Both the position numbers and the translations under genes were made by a program. From NCBI GenBank assembly GCA_028753945.1, contig JAPNXP010000003.1, positions 3,348,001 to 3,412,000 of the forward strand: a stretch of DNA of 64,000 bases, read 5' to 3'. The notes below the pieces were generated by a model. It was not told the DNA's origin, did no database searches, and was given only the letters and a program-made list of their open reading frames with translations. How positions within the stretch are numbered: the first letter of the stretch is position 1; each line of letters opens with the position of its first letter. This DNA is from Hexactinellida sp. DTS-2022. Lineage: Eukaryota > Porifera > Hexactinellida. Shown piece after piece: positions 1 to 11,772 of the stretch.

Positions 1-540
1 GGATTCGCTGAAAATGGTATATAAGCTATGTATATAGGGCATTCAGGGCCTGCGCGACCGGGGGTGTCCTGGGTGTACGGACACCCACTGCCTCAAGGAA
101 ATGAAGCGGTGCTTGGACAGTGACACCCACTACACCCACACCTCATAATACGTGGCGCCGGCAATGAAATTATATAAACCGACACTTACTAGCACTATTT
201 AGATCTATCCAAAATCGTTGAGTTAAAAAGAAATCGGACTAGTGGTTCAGATTCTATATAATTTGGTGAGCAAAATTTATGGTTCGGAGATATGGGAAGA
301 AATAGGGGAAACATCTGGGTGAGATTTTCAGATAAACACTCATTATTTATGTAGGAAATATAGTTATATTAAGTGTATTAATTCTTAGACATAACATTAT
401 CCTAAACATATGAGCACTATGTAGGGTTTGAGTACGTTTGAGGTAAAAATTATTCACATGAGCCTCAGGATTCGGAGGGAAAGGTCAATTTTTAAGGGGG
501 GTCAGGATTTTACAAAATATTTGGGTGATTGAATCACTAT
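1..540. other. Non-coding, unassigned
   Basis: No long reading frame or known family is visible. A short GC-richer patch near 50-170 contains several ACACCCA-like units, which may be the end of a MITE, but I could not find a partner end. Confidence 0.4.
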
Positions 541-671
541 AAAAAATCCAAAATTGCAGCCTGTGTCGACGCATTTCCCTTTGTACGTACTATCTTTTGG
601 TGCTAATTAGGTACTAGTAGTGCCTCCAAAGGGAAATACTTTCGGCACAGGCTGCAATTTTGGATTTTTTT
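541..671. repeat. Hairpin repeat, copy 1
   Basis: Two arms of about 45 bp (541-585 and 627-671) are near-perfect reverse complements, each with AAAAAATCCAAAATTGCAGC at its outer end, around a loop of about 40 bp. The same hairpin occurs near 8959, 58280, 59149 and 60824. It is flanked on the right by sequence shared with the copy at 9087-9200 (a CGACAAAGGAACGATTG-like segment), so it is part of a longer dispersed repeat. There is no coding capacity. Confidence 0.85.
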
Positions 672-797
672 CGCCGTGTCTTGAACGCCTCATGATGTTT
701 AGACTCATTTAACAAGTTGTTACGGGACAAAGGAACGATTGTTGAATTTGAAGTTGAATTCTATCTTGAACCATCTTGAGTTCAATGCCATTCCAAG

Positions 798-1752
798 GCT
801 GGATTCGGTTAAGCTGAGCTTTGTAGAGTTCAGATTTTATCCCATACTAAAAGCCCAGGCTTACTTAACCGGTTAACCGTTGCTGACATCGGTTAACGGT
901 TAGAGATTTTATTAACCAGTTAGCCGGTCTGTTGAATAACAGCATAGTTATCAGGAAATTAATGTACACTAACCAGCCAAAAGTATTTGAACATTAGGGA
1001 TTATAATGCAGACACATTACTTCTCCGGTTACTTATTAACGGCTATCTAAACTACCTGAAATGACTATAAATATATTATTATAGATATAAATTACAAAAT
1101 ATTGTGATTTCTATTCAATTTTGAAAAATTCACGAAGTGGTATAAGTTTTTCTGCCACGTGCCACTTGTGGCATAAGTGGCACAAATGGAAATGTGGCTG
1201 TATCACAGCAGAAAATATTTGGATTGATTTGAAATTAAGCGCTTAGAGTAATTTAACCATGTGGAATTCAAATCTGCAATCACAATTAATATATTAACAT
1301 TGCATACAAATAAATTATTTAATTAGCTAATTATATATTTAATGAGTTTAACACCTCCATAAAAATGATGAATTCGAAAAATTTGCTGTTTTATTATTCT
1401 TTACACATCGTTTCATGTAAATAGCCATTTTGTAACATCTACTAATGTTATTATGCTGGTATAACCTCAAATGTCGGAATACCAATTATTGCTGTTCAAA
1501 TACTTTTGGCCAGTTAGTGTATAAAGTATTAAAAATTATTGAATTTTATCAGAATATGTAGTCCTAAATCCATTTCTCATCACCACTTAATAAATTTTAT
1601 TGGACAACATTGATTTAAATTTGCCTAAAGCACGAAATGTATCAGTTAATATACTTATGCAGTTATACTTTATACACCTGAGTCTTATTCTGTAGTATAA
1701 TCAAATTTGTATAAAGGATTTATTGTATTGAGTAGGATGGGCGGTTAACCGT
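798..1752. mobile_element. hAT-type MITE copy, right end missing, with two inserts
   Basis: From AAGGCTGGATTCGGTTAA onwards this matches the complete 414-bp copy at 59546-59959. Two segments absent from that copy interrupt it. One is a stretch near 812-864 that recurs inverted at 47540-47600. The other is the Tc1-type MITE at 967-1519. Similarity stops near 1752, just before the P1 pseudogene, so the right terminus was lost or replaced. The repeated GGTTAACCGGTTAACCG motif near the left end marks the family. Confidence 0.75.
967..1519. mobile_element. Tc1/mariner-type MITE with TA duplication
   Basis: The element begins CACTAACCAGCCAAAAGTAT and ends with the reverse complement of CACTAACTGGCCAAAAGTAT, flanked by TA on both sides (965-966 and 1520-1521). 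The empty site is preserved in the hAT MITE copy at 59660-59675, where the flanks join with a single TA. A TA duplication and CACT-type ends are the hallmark of Tc1/mariner transposition. A fuller copy lies at 46145-46757 and fragments lie at 26300 and 52878-53026. There is no transposase, so it depended on one supplied elsewhere. Confidence 0.9.
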
Positions 1753-1784
1753 GATGGTTTCGAAATTACTTCTTCATCGCGAAT

Positions 1785-4172
1785 TTGTATGAACACTTTG
1801 ACTCGAAGTATATATCGTACCATCAGCACAAAACGAGGCTCAACATGTCATTGAACCCAATCCCAACAATACATCCGACTTCAATTCGTCAGAGCCAAGC
1901 CATTATTCCAAAATCTGTCAGAAAACCGCCCGCTAAACGCGTTCTGCAACCTGATCAGCTTCATCTCTTTTAAAAACGATTCGCGGTCACTAACTTTGAC
2001 GACGTTGTTAAATACATAAAATCTGCTAGTGAATACCGAAAATTCACGCATTGTATTTCTGAAGCTAGTATTACTACCTATCGTGTGGAAATTTCTTCAG
2101 GCATTGCTCAGGTGAAAGAGTGTATTCACATTACAAGTGACTTACATGTTAAGTTAAGCTTTGAAAGTTCTCCTATACCTCTACCAGAATTTATAACGAA
2201 CTCAGCTAACTGCAAAATTACTTCCTTGGATATGCTCACCAATTTGCCGAATTATTGCAAGAATCCATCTCATAATTTTGACATAGATCCTGTTAAAGAA
2301 CTCCTAAATATTTGTAATTATTCTCCTAAGGGCTGTACATATTCTTCGCATGTTCTTCGATTCGCTCTTCAATTACGCTACACATCTCATGCTGCATATA
2401 TATTTCTACATCGCCACATGCCTCTACCTAGTGTTCGATAATTACGCAAACTCAAGTCAACTCTATTGACAGTCTTAAAGCACTTTGTAAACTTCGAGAC
2501 GAAGGATGTATTGGTAATGACGTGGTTCTTCTCTTAGATGAAATGCATCTTCAGCAGCAAGTGCAATTTGATGGCCAAGATATCATCGGTTGTAATGAAA
2601 ATCTTGAAATGTTCAAGAGCATTCTATGCTTTATGGTTATTTCTCTCAAAAAGACCGTACCGTATGTCATTAAAGCTGTTCCAATTGTGAAATTGTCCTC
2701 AGATATTATCTTTGATTGGATACTCAACTGTCTCAAGGTTTTAAGTGATGCCAATTTCCAGCCTCGTTGCGTGATATCGGACAATCACCAGTGTAATATT
2801 TCTGCTTTCAATAAGCTCACAAAAAAAATTTCCTATTGAGAACAAAAACTATTGCATGAGAAGTCCTTTTACAGAACGAATAGTTTATTTGTTTTTTGAT
2901 ACCGTTCACCTCATAAAGAACGTTCGTAATAATTTACTCAACAATCGTTTCTTTACCATCCCTAGAATTGAGTTACCTCTCCTGGATTCATTGATATGTG
3001 TTCCAGACGGTCACGTATGTTGGTCTAGCTTCCACAAGGTGCATGATTATGATCTTTCATTGGGCTGTCACCTTCGTAAAGCTCCTGCACTTAACTACTC
3101 AGTACTCCATCCTGGAAATAATAAGCAGTCAGTTTCTCTTGCATTAGCTATTTTTGATTCTAAAACAACAACTGCAATGCGCCAATATCTAATGGGAGAC
3201 GATTCTGTAACACCAGCATTTCTAGAACTTATGAATGCATGGTGGCTTATTGTCAATGCGAAGGAGCGGTATCACCCTAACCCGATCGATTCGAATACTT
3301 GTGAGAATAAAATCGTGTTTCTGCGAGGAATGAACGAATGGCTTACAACTTGGAAGCAGTCAGAAGCACTCGGTTTTTCCAAACAAACCTTTAATGCTAT
3401 GATCACAACTAACAATGCTATTATCGAACTGTCGTCTGCATTGATCCGAGATGGTTATGAGTTTGTGTTAACAGGTCGATTCCAAACAGATCCTCTGGAA
3501 AGACGTTTCTCACATTACAGACAAATGAGTGGAGGTCGTTTCCTTGTTAGTTTGACAGAGGTTCTCGGTTCAGAATCGATTATTTCTTACCAGGCGCTGC
3601 TTAAACGCGAAATTGATTTCATTGAATTACAGCTCAATACTAAAGACGACATCAATCAGCAAATTGAGGAGTTTATTTTTGGTGTTCACTCTAACCCTCT
3701 TGAGCAGCTTGTTTTATCAAATGATACAAAAGATGTAGTTGTGTATGTTTCAGGATACATTACCCGTTCTCTCCTTAAATACTCTGAATGCCAAGATTGT
3801 TCCGAGCTTCTTCATAAAGATCCAATTGAAACTTGTTTTATTAGCGCATTAAATAGGGGCGGCCTTCAGTTACCATCTTCAATCCTTTATAGTTACGTAG
3901 AAAGCGCGTTTTGCTGTGTTGAATATTTAGAAACAAGGATGCTTGCAACCAAGATACCATTGAAACTTCTTATATGCAGTCTACTTAAAGAGCTATCAAA
4001 CCAATGGGACACAACCTTTTCTTGTGAATTACATTATCCTGAATGCCGAAATCGAATAAATTCCATCATTGCTAACTTATACCTTACAGGAATATCAAGA
4101 GAGATTAGTGAAACTAGACGCAAAGACCAAGTGGAATCGTTCAAGGCAAATAAGCGTAAAAGTGCTTTGTAA
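1785..4172 (+). pseudogene. P-element (THAP9-like) transposase, copy P1, degenerate
   Basis: Three open blocks together read as the central and C-terminal parts of a P-element transposase. Block 1 (1785-2441) has one in-frame TAA at 1971-1973. Block 2 (2522-2839) is in another frame and carries LLLDEMHL and VISDN. Block 3 (2856-4172) returns to the first frame, with DTVHLIKNVRNNLL, then QTDPLERRFSHYRQMSGG, then YVSGYITRSL. These are the RNase H-like catalytic and GTP-binding region motifs known from P/THAP9 proteins. No N-terminal THAP zinc finger is visible; the hAT MITE abuts where it would be expected. At least two frameshifts and one stop make it inactive. The first two block starts are not true initiators. 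Confidence 0.85.
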
Positions 4173-4189
4173 TTTTTATAAATTAATCT

Positions 4190-5049
4190 TCAATGTTTAT
4201 AACTTTTACTATTATAAACTATTATCTCTGAACGAGTACAATTCTATTTGTGACATTATAATTCAATAATTAATGCACTAGCTGATCATCTCTTATTTAG
4301 AGACTTCGGCGGTTGCCAGTTGTGTATTAAGTAAGTAGACTATAACATTTTGTACTATCTGTATATAGTACATATTAAATATGATGCCAAGTCATCATAA
4401 ATGGCGCCTAAACCGCAACTCTGAGAATCTCAAAAACCATCCCAATGGATTCGCCATGACTTTTTACCCCACTTATATCGAAATTGTAACTTTCAATAAA
4501 GAGTCCAACCCTGGAGTGAAAATTATAAACTGGCCTCTCTTTTTATTTGCGATTTCGGTGAGTTGCCAGTCTGTGTATTAAGTAGTCTATGTATCACCTA
4601 ATTAGGGCAGTACGTATTACCTAATTACAAACTAAGTTATTAGATCATTGCATGAACTTATGATGTTTTTGGCATGAACTTGGTGTGCATATCATCTGGT
4701 AACACTAATTCAGGCATCCAATAATTTATTTGTATTCCTTCAGTGTAGCCATACATTTCTGACAGTCCTTTGTGTCGACTTGCCAACAAATTATCGCCAA
4801 TCTATACATCAGTGGATCATGGAATCCATATTCAAAGATTAACGTATTTCTTTGGTCACCGTTATTATAGCAGACATTTTTTTGACTCTTAACCCCTTCA
4901 ATATTTTTTTGCTTTATTTTTGTAGTGATGAACTTGGCATATTTTCTTGAGGATTCCACATCATCATTTTCTGATAATCTTCTCTTCTTTTTGTATTTTA
5001 CATCTTTTGTGTTATTTTTCTTCATTTTGTCTAAATTTTCTATTCAAAA
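4190..5049. other. Non-coding, unassigned, short direct repeat
   Basis: Two similar segments (near 4308-4345 and 4560-4595) share TTGCCAG, TGTGTATTAAGTAG and a following TCTATG or ACTATA stretch, suggesting a decayed local duplication. A lysine-rich reading frame on the minus strand (4726-5025) overlaps the start of the START-like exon. I cannot tell whether it is real and treat it as a shadow. Confidence 0.35.
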
Positions 5050-5050
5050 G

Positions 5051-5338
5051 AAGTCTGATTATAATTTTCTTGTCAATGCACATGTTTCAATTGACGAAGT
5101 ATATAAAATTTTGTACCATAATACTCCTCCATCGTCAACTAATGGTTGGAAATGTATTGGTATTTTTGATGGTTGTAGGCTTTGGTCAATAAACAAACGA
5201 ACTTTTTCAGGAATTCCTGGCGAATACATTTCTTGTGTGTCATTTTTAACGCACACACCTGTCAAAGATTTGATGGATGTTTTTCTTGACTCAAGAGAAT
5301 TTTTCGAGTGGAATTTTATTTTTGGATCAGGTTCCCAG
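5051..5338 (+). CDS. Candidate exon: START-domain N-terminal half (A)
   Basis: An open + strand segment contains GWKCIGIFDGCRLWSINKR, then a stretch with CVSFLTHTPVKDLMDVFLD, then SREFFEWNFIF. This pattern (G-W..., hydrophobic-x-W, then ...D..R...W) resembles the first half of StAR-related lipid-transfer (START) domains, which bind sterols or phospholipids. The left edge is placed after an AG following a pyrimidine- and T-rich tract (CTATTCAAAAG). The right edge is the CAG/GTAAAA donor at 5338/5339. The frame is also open upstream to 4925, with a hydrophobic stretch that could be a membrane segment or intronic sequence. The expected C-terminal half appears at 11773. Family assignment is by eye only. 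Confidence 0.45.
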
Positions 5339-5720
5339 GTAAAAATTTATTCTAAATTGCATTTCCCTTTAGCTTCGAATGAAATTGAGAATATCTTTTT
5401 CTAGCATATTTGTCAGCATAATCACATTATTCTATACACTAGAACGCTTCGCTCGCTAGATCGCCTCGTGACGGACAACCTCTTCACGTTCGTTGTGTAT
5501 TATGCACCCGGCATTTCGTGACTTGAGGAGTCATTGCAGAGTATTATTTTCAGAAATATTGTTCTTGACTTCATCCCTGAAATCGTTCATATTATATAAT
5601 GATCTCTATTCCGTGGTTTTAAAAAATAAATATTATTGAAATTGGATAAGGGTGGAACAGAATCCATATGGAAGTCAATATAGTTAGGCTTCCTATTCTG
5701 ATTATTTCCCTTCTATTTAC

Positions 5721-5942
5721 CAGGGCTTTTCAGGAGTCACCGAGTCATGTGACTCGAGTCACCGAGTCATTTGACTCGTGATAAAATTTCAGTGACTCGA
5801 GTCACCGAGTCAGTTGACTCGTGACAAATTTCGATGACTCGAGTCAATTGACCCGTGACAAAATTAATTGACTAGAGTCACCGAGTCTAACTCGATGCCT
5901 CGTGGTGACTCGCGAGTCATCGAGTCAATCAAGTGACTCCTG
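5721..5942. mobile_element. hAT-type MITE made of a GACTCG minisatellite
   Basis: An 8-bp duplication CTATTTAC (5713-5720 and 5943-5950) brackets a 222-bp element beginning CAGGGCTTTTCAGGAGTCAC and ending GTGACTCCTG. The body is almost entirely degenerate repeats of a GAGTCACCGAGTCA-like unit that can fold on itself. An 8-bp duplication with CAG ends fits hAT transposition. Confidence 0.8.
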
Positions 5943-5984
5943 CTATTTACCAAATTTGATATTTCTAACATTAATAATTGAATT

Positions 5985-6300
5985 TAACTAGCGCGCTTCG
6001 CTTGCTAGCTCCCTTCAAGGCAGAACACAACCACACTCCAACCGCAAATAATTTATATTCCCACATTAATTGTAATCATGTGGTAATGAGTAAGCATAAT
6101 GATAAGATGGTGTGATCAACATGTCCGCATCATTAATTTCCATATTCTATTAAATTTCCAGATGTTTTTCTCTAGGAGGGTCCGAACCATATGCGATTAA
6201 GTGAATTTTCACTCTTCTCAAAATTGACGAATGGAAACATCAATATATACAATCGTGACCTTCGATATATAAGGCCATACCACTGAGTATATTTTTCTGG
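5985..6300. repeat. Degenerate copy of the CTTCG-hairpin foldback family
   Basis: The segment starts with TAGCGCGCTTCGCTTGCTAG, then AGAACACAACCACAC, and continues with flanking sequence (GTCCGCATCATTAAT, then ATGCGATTAAGTGAATTTTC) shared with 19190-19320 and, inverted, with 13920-14070. It looks like one arm plus a damaged centre of the foldback element described at 18830-19360. Confidence 0.6.
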
Positions 6301-8650
6301 ACCATGGATTACTTAAAGTCCATTGATAAATAGGTTATTTATATTTATCTCCATAACTACTAATGATAGACGTCATAAATGTACTATAACTATATAGGAA
6401 CTTGGTATCAAGGTATGCATAGCATCCTTCAGAATTGTGCTATTTCACCATATGATGACGTAATCGCTATTTGGGTGCGAAATATCTTGTTTTAATAACC
6501 TGCTTTTACCATAGTTAATCGCGTTATAAATGTTCAAGATTGGAACATGATGATGCCCAGGACTTGTTAAAAAAATATTGAAATTATAAATGGAATGTTG
6601 ACGCATTCCTCGGTTGCTAGGGATATGTATATTTCCTAAAATGAACCATAACTCAGACTATCAATTTTATGTAAACTGGGCTAGTTCTGATCTATCGGGA
6701 GTAGGTAACTTCCTATTCATTGATAATACATCAATTATGCTTAACTTCATTAACTTTTGAGATATTGAGATAATTAGCTTATAAACGTTTATGATTCTGG
6801 ATAAAAAATTTAAATTAAACTTATTTTTTATTTTACACTGTGAGGTGACATCAAAATAGTTTTTTACAACATTTTTTCGAAATTGATTCTAAAACTTTGC
6901 ATTCATGTTTCTGACTATCTGACGTTTCTTAGTCAAAATATTTCATAAGAATATTGACATTCCTATGAGATATAGCTTTGCAAAGTTGAACATGTATTTA
7001 CTTCAGATTATATATTTATATTATGATCGAGTGAACAAGCACACTTGTGCTACTATTTTCATCTATTTGGTGATCATCCGATGATGATTTGTAATATTTT
7101 AGCGTTTTCAATTTGTCTTTACCAGCGCTTCATCTAGGCGTGCGCGATGCGCCTCTAGGCGCGTAATTTTGATGGGGCAAACTTTTCAGGCGCGCGAAAA
7201 TCGAGAGATGCTCCCATGAATGTAATACAAATTAAGTATTTTATTCGCGTGTGAGCGAGCTCAAACTAAATATAGCCGCGCAGGAAATTTTACCTGGATG
7301 AAAACTTGGTCTTCACCATTATCATTTATATACAAGCTAGGTATCGTACTTTCTCCTCAATATTTGTACTGCATTCAAAACAATAAATTAATATTGCTAC
7401 TATTTCATGCAAAGACAACTGATGTTTTAATTCCCTATAATTCACAGACAATATGTAATACATTATTGATAATTAATATTAACTTTGACGTGGAAGATAG
7501 GTATACACGTATTTGATGCAGAAGTGGAGATGATTAGTTTATGATTCTCTTTATTGGTCTGGTTTGAAGGCCTATATCGCGAATTTAGTTGGTGTAGATT
7601 TGACCTAAGGGGGGCGGATTAATATATACTTGTTTCGGAACCTGCAACCCTCGTGTTCTTGCGGCTCAAAGATCTGAATATTTTGCTTTACGGGGCGGGT
7701 ACGGGTCACGGATTTTCTTTCGGGTTGGTGTGGGTTATCGCGGGTTAGTTGCAAGAGATTTGCTTTCAGAGGAATTTGAAGTATCTGACTCAAGTATATT
7801 ACTATTTTAATTGAGCACCATTAGGTTTCGAATTACTATAATACTCAACGTAATACTTGCGAATATTATGTTGACAGCGAGGGTTGTGGGTTAGATGCGG
7901 GTTGATTTGGTTATAGCAGTGTTTTGCGTGGCGGGAAGGGTGCGGCACCCGCATACGACCCGCGCAGGGATCTAGTGTGGATTTTCGGCTTTGGTGTATT
8001 TTTTAATCAATCTTTATCAATCCTTACCAAATCTCATTGTTTTGATTAGATTATCAGAGGATGGCTATCTGTACTGCACTGCGGTCTGTAGATGATAATG
8101 ATGATGTGCGGGTGTGTGTTCCATCATTATTCCAGTCTGTAGATTAATGATTTTAAGATGGTGCATTATTCAATATTCTTATTGTAATTAGTTATTGAGA
8201 TATTTTTTCCTTGAAGCTTGACTGGTATTAACATGAAGAGAACTATCACTTGTATATTCAGGATTAAGTAGAATTGGTGATTGATGGAAAGGTTTTTGAT
8301 CAGATGAATAGTTTGAAGAATAATCCATCTTTTTATAGTAAATGGACTATTCGCTGGGAGGTGTTTTCAGGAAGATAACTATTATATTAAGTATTGAGAA
8401 GAATTGGTGATAGAGGGAAAGAGTATTTGTTTAGATGAAGGCCGGCTGAAATCCTTCAGCTAGCATTAGATCAGTATTACATTCTAATTAAATAAACTTC
8501 CTTAATGTTTAATACTGAGAGAGACTAGTTGGCTTTGAATTAACTAAATTAATTGATGCCTATCTAACGTCCTGCCAAAAAATCAGTGCCTTTGTATAGA
8601 GTATATTAGTGCATAATATACACTCACCTACCAAAAGGATTCGTACCAAT
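6300..8650. other. Non-coding, unassigned
   Basis: No convincing gene. At 7125-7215 a GCGC-rich segment (AGGCGTGCGCGATGCGCC) recurs in similar form at 50860-50950 with the same order of landmarks, so it is a dispersed repeat. At 7600-7990 there is a GC-richer stretch with GGGT repeats. The sequence at 8618-8645 (TACACTCACCTACCAAAAGG) looks like one Tc1-type end without a partner. Confidence 0.35.
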
Positions 8651-8654
8651 CATA

Positions 8655-8825
8655 ATTTGTGCCACAAATGGCACATGGCAAAAATATGTTTCGAATTTCT
8701 TGTGTATCTTGTCAAACTAATCTGAAGTATTGTATTTTTCGAGTTTGGTTAACAGCTTGTATTAGTAATCTTTGGGGCCATTTAAAGTGACTGTAAGCTA
8801 ACAACTAATTGTAGGAATGTTTAGA
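8655..8825. repeat. Dispersed repeat shared with 21810-22050
   Basis: The block from ATAATTTGTGCCACAAATGG to AAGTGACTGTAAGCTAACAA matches 21810-22050 in the same orientation, with small insertions in the second copy. No reading frame is conserved. It is probably the inner part of a Tc1-type non-autonomous element whose left end lies near 8618. Confidence 0.5.
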
Positions 8826-8958
8826 AAAATTTCAGCAAAAGTAATTCTTACATGTAGAATTCAAGACTGCATTTAAGCTTTATTATTTCGAAACATTTTT
8901 GGTAAACAGAAACAAATATTTATTGAGCTCATTATCTAGTTAATTTGGTTAACACTTC

Positions 8959-9830
8959 AAAAAAAAATCCAAAATTGCAGCCTGTGCCGACGCATTTCCC
9001 TTTGGAGGCACTACATTTGGTGGTTGAGTAACTAGTAGTGCCTCCAAAGGGAATACTTTCGATACAGGCTAAATTTTGGATTTTTTAGCCATGTCATGAA
9101 CGGCTCAAGGTGTTTAGACCCATTTATCAAGTTTTACGCGACAAAGGAACGATTGATAAATTTGAAGTTCGTTTCTATCTTAAACAATGTGAATTTAATG
9201 CCATTATTTAATTAAGTATAGATAATAAATTATATAAATACGTAGTTAATTATTTTAGCAATGTTATCCACGGTGAGTTGAGGTAAGTCAACAAATTCCT
9301 TATTTTATTTTATTATATTTAATCCTTTATATTGTAATACTACAATTAAAAAGAATGCCAGCACGAATTCACAAGTAGAATCAATATAATTATGGCAAGT
9401 TGAAACAATAGAGTAAGATTTATCAATTAAATCAATATACATGTATTTCTTACAAGTTGAAACAATAGAACTTGATTTAACAGTTTTACTGAAACTGAAG
9501 TGTGAGTAAACAGATAAATTTTAACCCTTATTTATTGCATTAATTAAACCCTTTATAAAAAAATATTATTCCATCAGACGCAGATTTTTATGGTGACTCC
9601 AATGGTGGAATACAAATTTGGGGTTTAGTATAATTTCTTTTCAGTTATGGGCCAAACAAATTTTGAAAGGTGTTAGAAATGTGTCCAAAATTCGTTCAAT
9701 ATAAATCGTAACCCTATGTGTAAATTATACGGTTGCATCGCACCTACATGCCAAGTTTCAGCCCATCAACTATAAAGCTTTGGCCAGGGCACCGTCTAAG
9801 AGAAAAAAATACAAAATACAAAATAACGGC
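8959..9830 (-). repeat. Inverted dispersed copy of the 869-bp hairpin unit
   Basis: This carries the hairpin (8959-9086), then landmarks of the tandem array at 58-61 kb on the opposite strand: a CGACAAAGGAACGATTGATA segment, an AGTAGAATCAATATAATTAT segment, a CCATCAGACGCAG segment and a GGGCACCGTCTA segment. One unit length is present once here, while three copies are tandem near the right end of the window. No coding frame is conserved. Confidence 0.65.
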
Positions 9831-10460
9831 AGTAATTTCATTTCTGGCCCACTATACTATTTTATAGTCAGCACAGTAAAAAACTTAAAACTTACAATAA
9901 TTTTCTATCATTATTAACCATGATATACCAACTTATGAGTCCCATCATACCGAAACCCAATTTAGTGTGTACTTCTTTTGAAATGTTAATGAAAGTGGAA
10001 ATTATTGATCTGTACGAATACTTTGTTAGGTGAGTGTACGATCTTCAACATTATTTATCTTTTTTTAATTTTATGTATTTCTTATAGATACATTTATCTT
10101 TTTTTAATTTTATGTATTTTTTATTTTTATACTATTAATTCGATAAATTATCAGGTATTATTTTATGTAACTCCAATATCGGTTCATAATGGTCCACTGT
10201 GTGTTTTAGTATCCATTATTTGCTCCAAACTAGCACTTTTTCCAGAATACAGCATCCATTTATTTCTGTAGTATTTAGAGTGGCGTACATAGGCGCAAAA
10301 CCCGTGGGTGCCTTGGGTGCCAGGGCACCCACGACAGAATTTGTTTTGATATTTTTAGTTAAAAAATACAATTTCTTAACAAATTAAATCGATAAATTTT
10401 GATGTCACAGAATAGAAATCATCACTTCGACCTTTTCTCATTCCTTTCAACAGCTGCCTC
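9831..10460. other. Non-coding, unassigned
   Basis: T-rich sequence with a local direct duplication of a TTTATCTTTTTTTAATTTTATG-like segment (10050-10075 and 10088-10115). A GGGTGCC-rich patch near 10305-10335 resembles the GGGTGTC patch at the window start. No gene is supported. Confidence 0.35.
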
Positions 10461-11205
10461 ATGTCTTCTCTTCAACCTGACCACTGCACGGTTACCCACG
10501 ACAGTTGCGCTGAACATGAAAAACTTGCGACAATGGTGGCGTATCCAGCTCTAGACTTGTGGTGGTGCGTCGGTGGTGCATGGGCTCATCGCGGTGGTGC
10601 ACGCGGTTGTCTCATTCTGCCCTCCCCCCCGTATCCCGATTGGGTTGAGTATTCATTACTCAAGGATGCCGTATTCTGTTTCTGCTGCCGTCATTTTGGA
10701 CATCCGGGTATCGCCTTAGCTTTTACTTTGAACGGGTTCGTCAATTGGAATAAACCCAAAGGTATGAGTAATCATGAGATCACTCCTGACCACAAGTTAT
10801 AACATCTCTCGTGGATTCAGTTCCAGAATGTTCTGACTGGTAGGGAGAAGAGTATTGCAGTGAGACTATGTGAAGAGGGGACAAGTTGAAAGCAGAAATT
10901 CAATTCTACATCAAGACTGTTTGTAGAGTGATTCGATTGCTAGCGCTCCAGGATATACTTCTTCGTCGTCACAGAGAGGGTGAAGATTCTCTCAACCGGG
11001 GTAATTTTCTTGAGACAGTCATGCTTATTCCTGATCATGACGAGATTGTGAAGAGGAAGCTTACTTAGAAAGAAAATGCCAAATATACGAGTCCGGATAT
11101 TCAAAACGAGCTCCTGGGTATAATGGCTACACTGGTTCGAGAAGGAATCATGCGTGATTTGGAACGAAGTCTGCGATGAAACTAAAGACATTACAAAGAT
11201 TGAAC
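10461..11205 (+). pseudogene. TTF/ZMYM-type hAT transposase fragment
   Basis: The 113-residue frame contains YPDWVEYSLLKDAVFCFCCR followed by F...GFVNWNKPKG, the TTF-type zinc finger seen in ZMYM1-like hAT proteins. Downstream, in shifting frames to about 11205, come WIQFQNVLTGREKSIAV and then a DETKDITKIE motif, matching the order in those proteins (DUF4371 region with a D-E-T-x-D motif). Several frameshifts and stops are present. The N-terminal part overlaps a GC-richer repeat also seen at 61480-61580. It is joined directly to a mariner fragment, so its C-terminal catalytic half is missing. Confidence 0.65.
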
Positions 11206-11611
11206 GACTGGCTTGTGTTGCACATGGTATATGGGGATGAGTGCCCTTCCAGGCCCACAGTAGTATACAAATGGATAGAACTATTCGAGGAGGGCTGGGA
11301 TATCTATGAGGACTCTTTCCCTGCATGTCGCCCAAAATCGTCAGGTCTCCGCAGTAACGTTCAGCTGATTGAGAGAATACTGGATTAAGACAGACGAATT
11401 AATTAGAGAAGTGGGACCCAAAATAAAGCATTCAGCACCCCTCCCGAATTCTTTGCCACCTGCATAGATAAGTTGAGAGTGAGATGGGAATGCTGCAGGA
11501 AGTTGAAGGGGGAATATTTGCAGCGTTTTTATGATGAATTTCTATACTTAATATAAATATATTTGTTTGTGACAAATTGGTAATTGGTAAGTAACTTTGG
11601 GACAACCCTTG
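11206..11611 (+). pseudogene. Mariner transposase, internally deleted
   Basis: From about 11210 the frame reads VYGDECPSRPTVVYKWIELF, then EEGWDIYED, the mariner-type N-terminal helix-turn-helix with its FEEG...ED linker. At 11460-11550 another open stretch reads IDKLRVRWECCRKLKGEY, which resembles the extreme C-terminus of mariner transposases. The DD(34)D catalytic core between them is deleted. The right end (11590-11611) carries ACTTTGGGACAACCCTTG followed by TA, a mariner-like inverted terminal sequence. The left end is truncated into the hAT fragment. Confidence 0.75.
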
Positions 11612-11772
11612 TATTACTTATATCTTCTCACTCAGCATTATAACAATTTATGAACCTTGAGCTTTACCAGAAGTTGCTCTATAGCTCTATGTTTTATTTG
11701 TTGTTGGAGCTTATGTTATAGTATTAATGATTTTACCCTTGATTGTCTAGTTTTACTACTCTTTTCATTTAG

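Noticed and set aside
4726..5025. Lysine-rich 99-residue minus-strand frame
   Set aside because: Overlaps the START-like exon on the other strand, has no family resemblance, and low-complexity AT-rich DNA readily gives Lys/Asn-rich frames.
5721..5942. Possible CRISPR-like array because of repeated GACTCG units
   Set aside because: Units are degenerate and contiguous without unique spacers, and an 8-bp target duplication shows it is a MITE in an animal genome.
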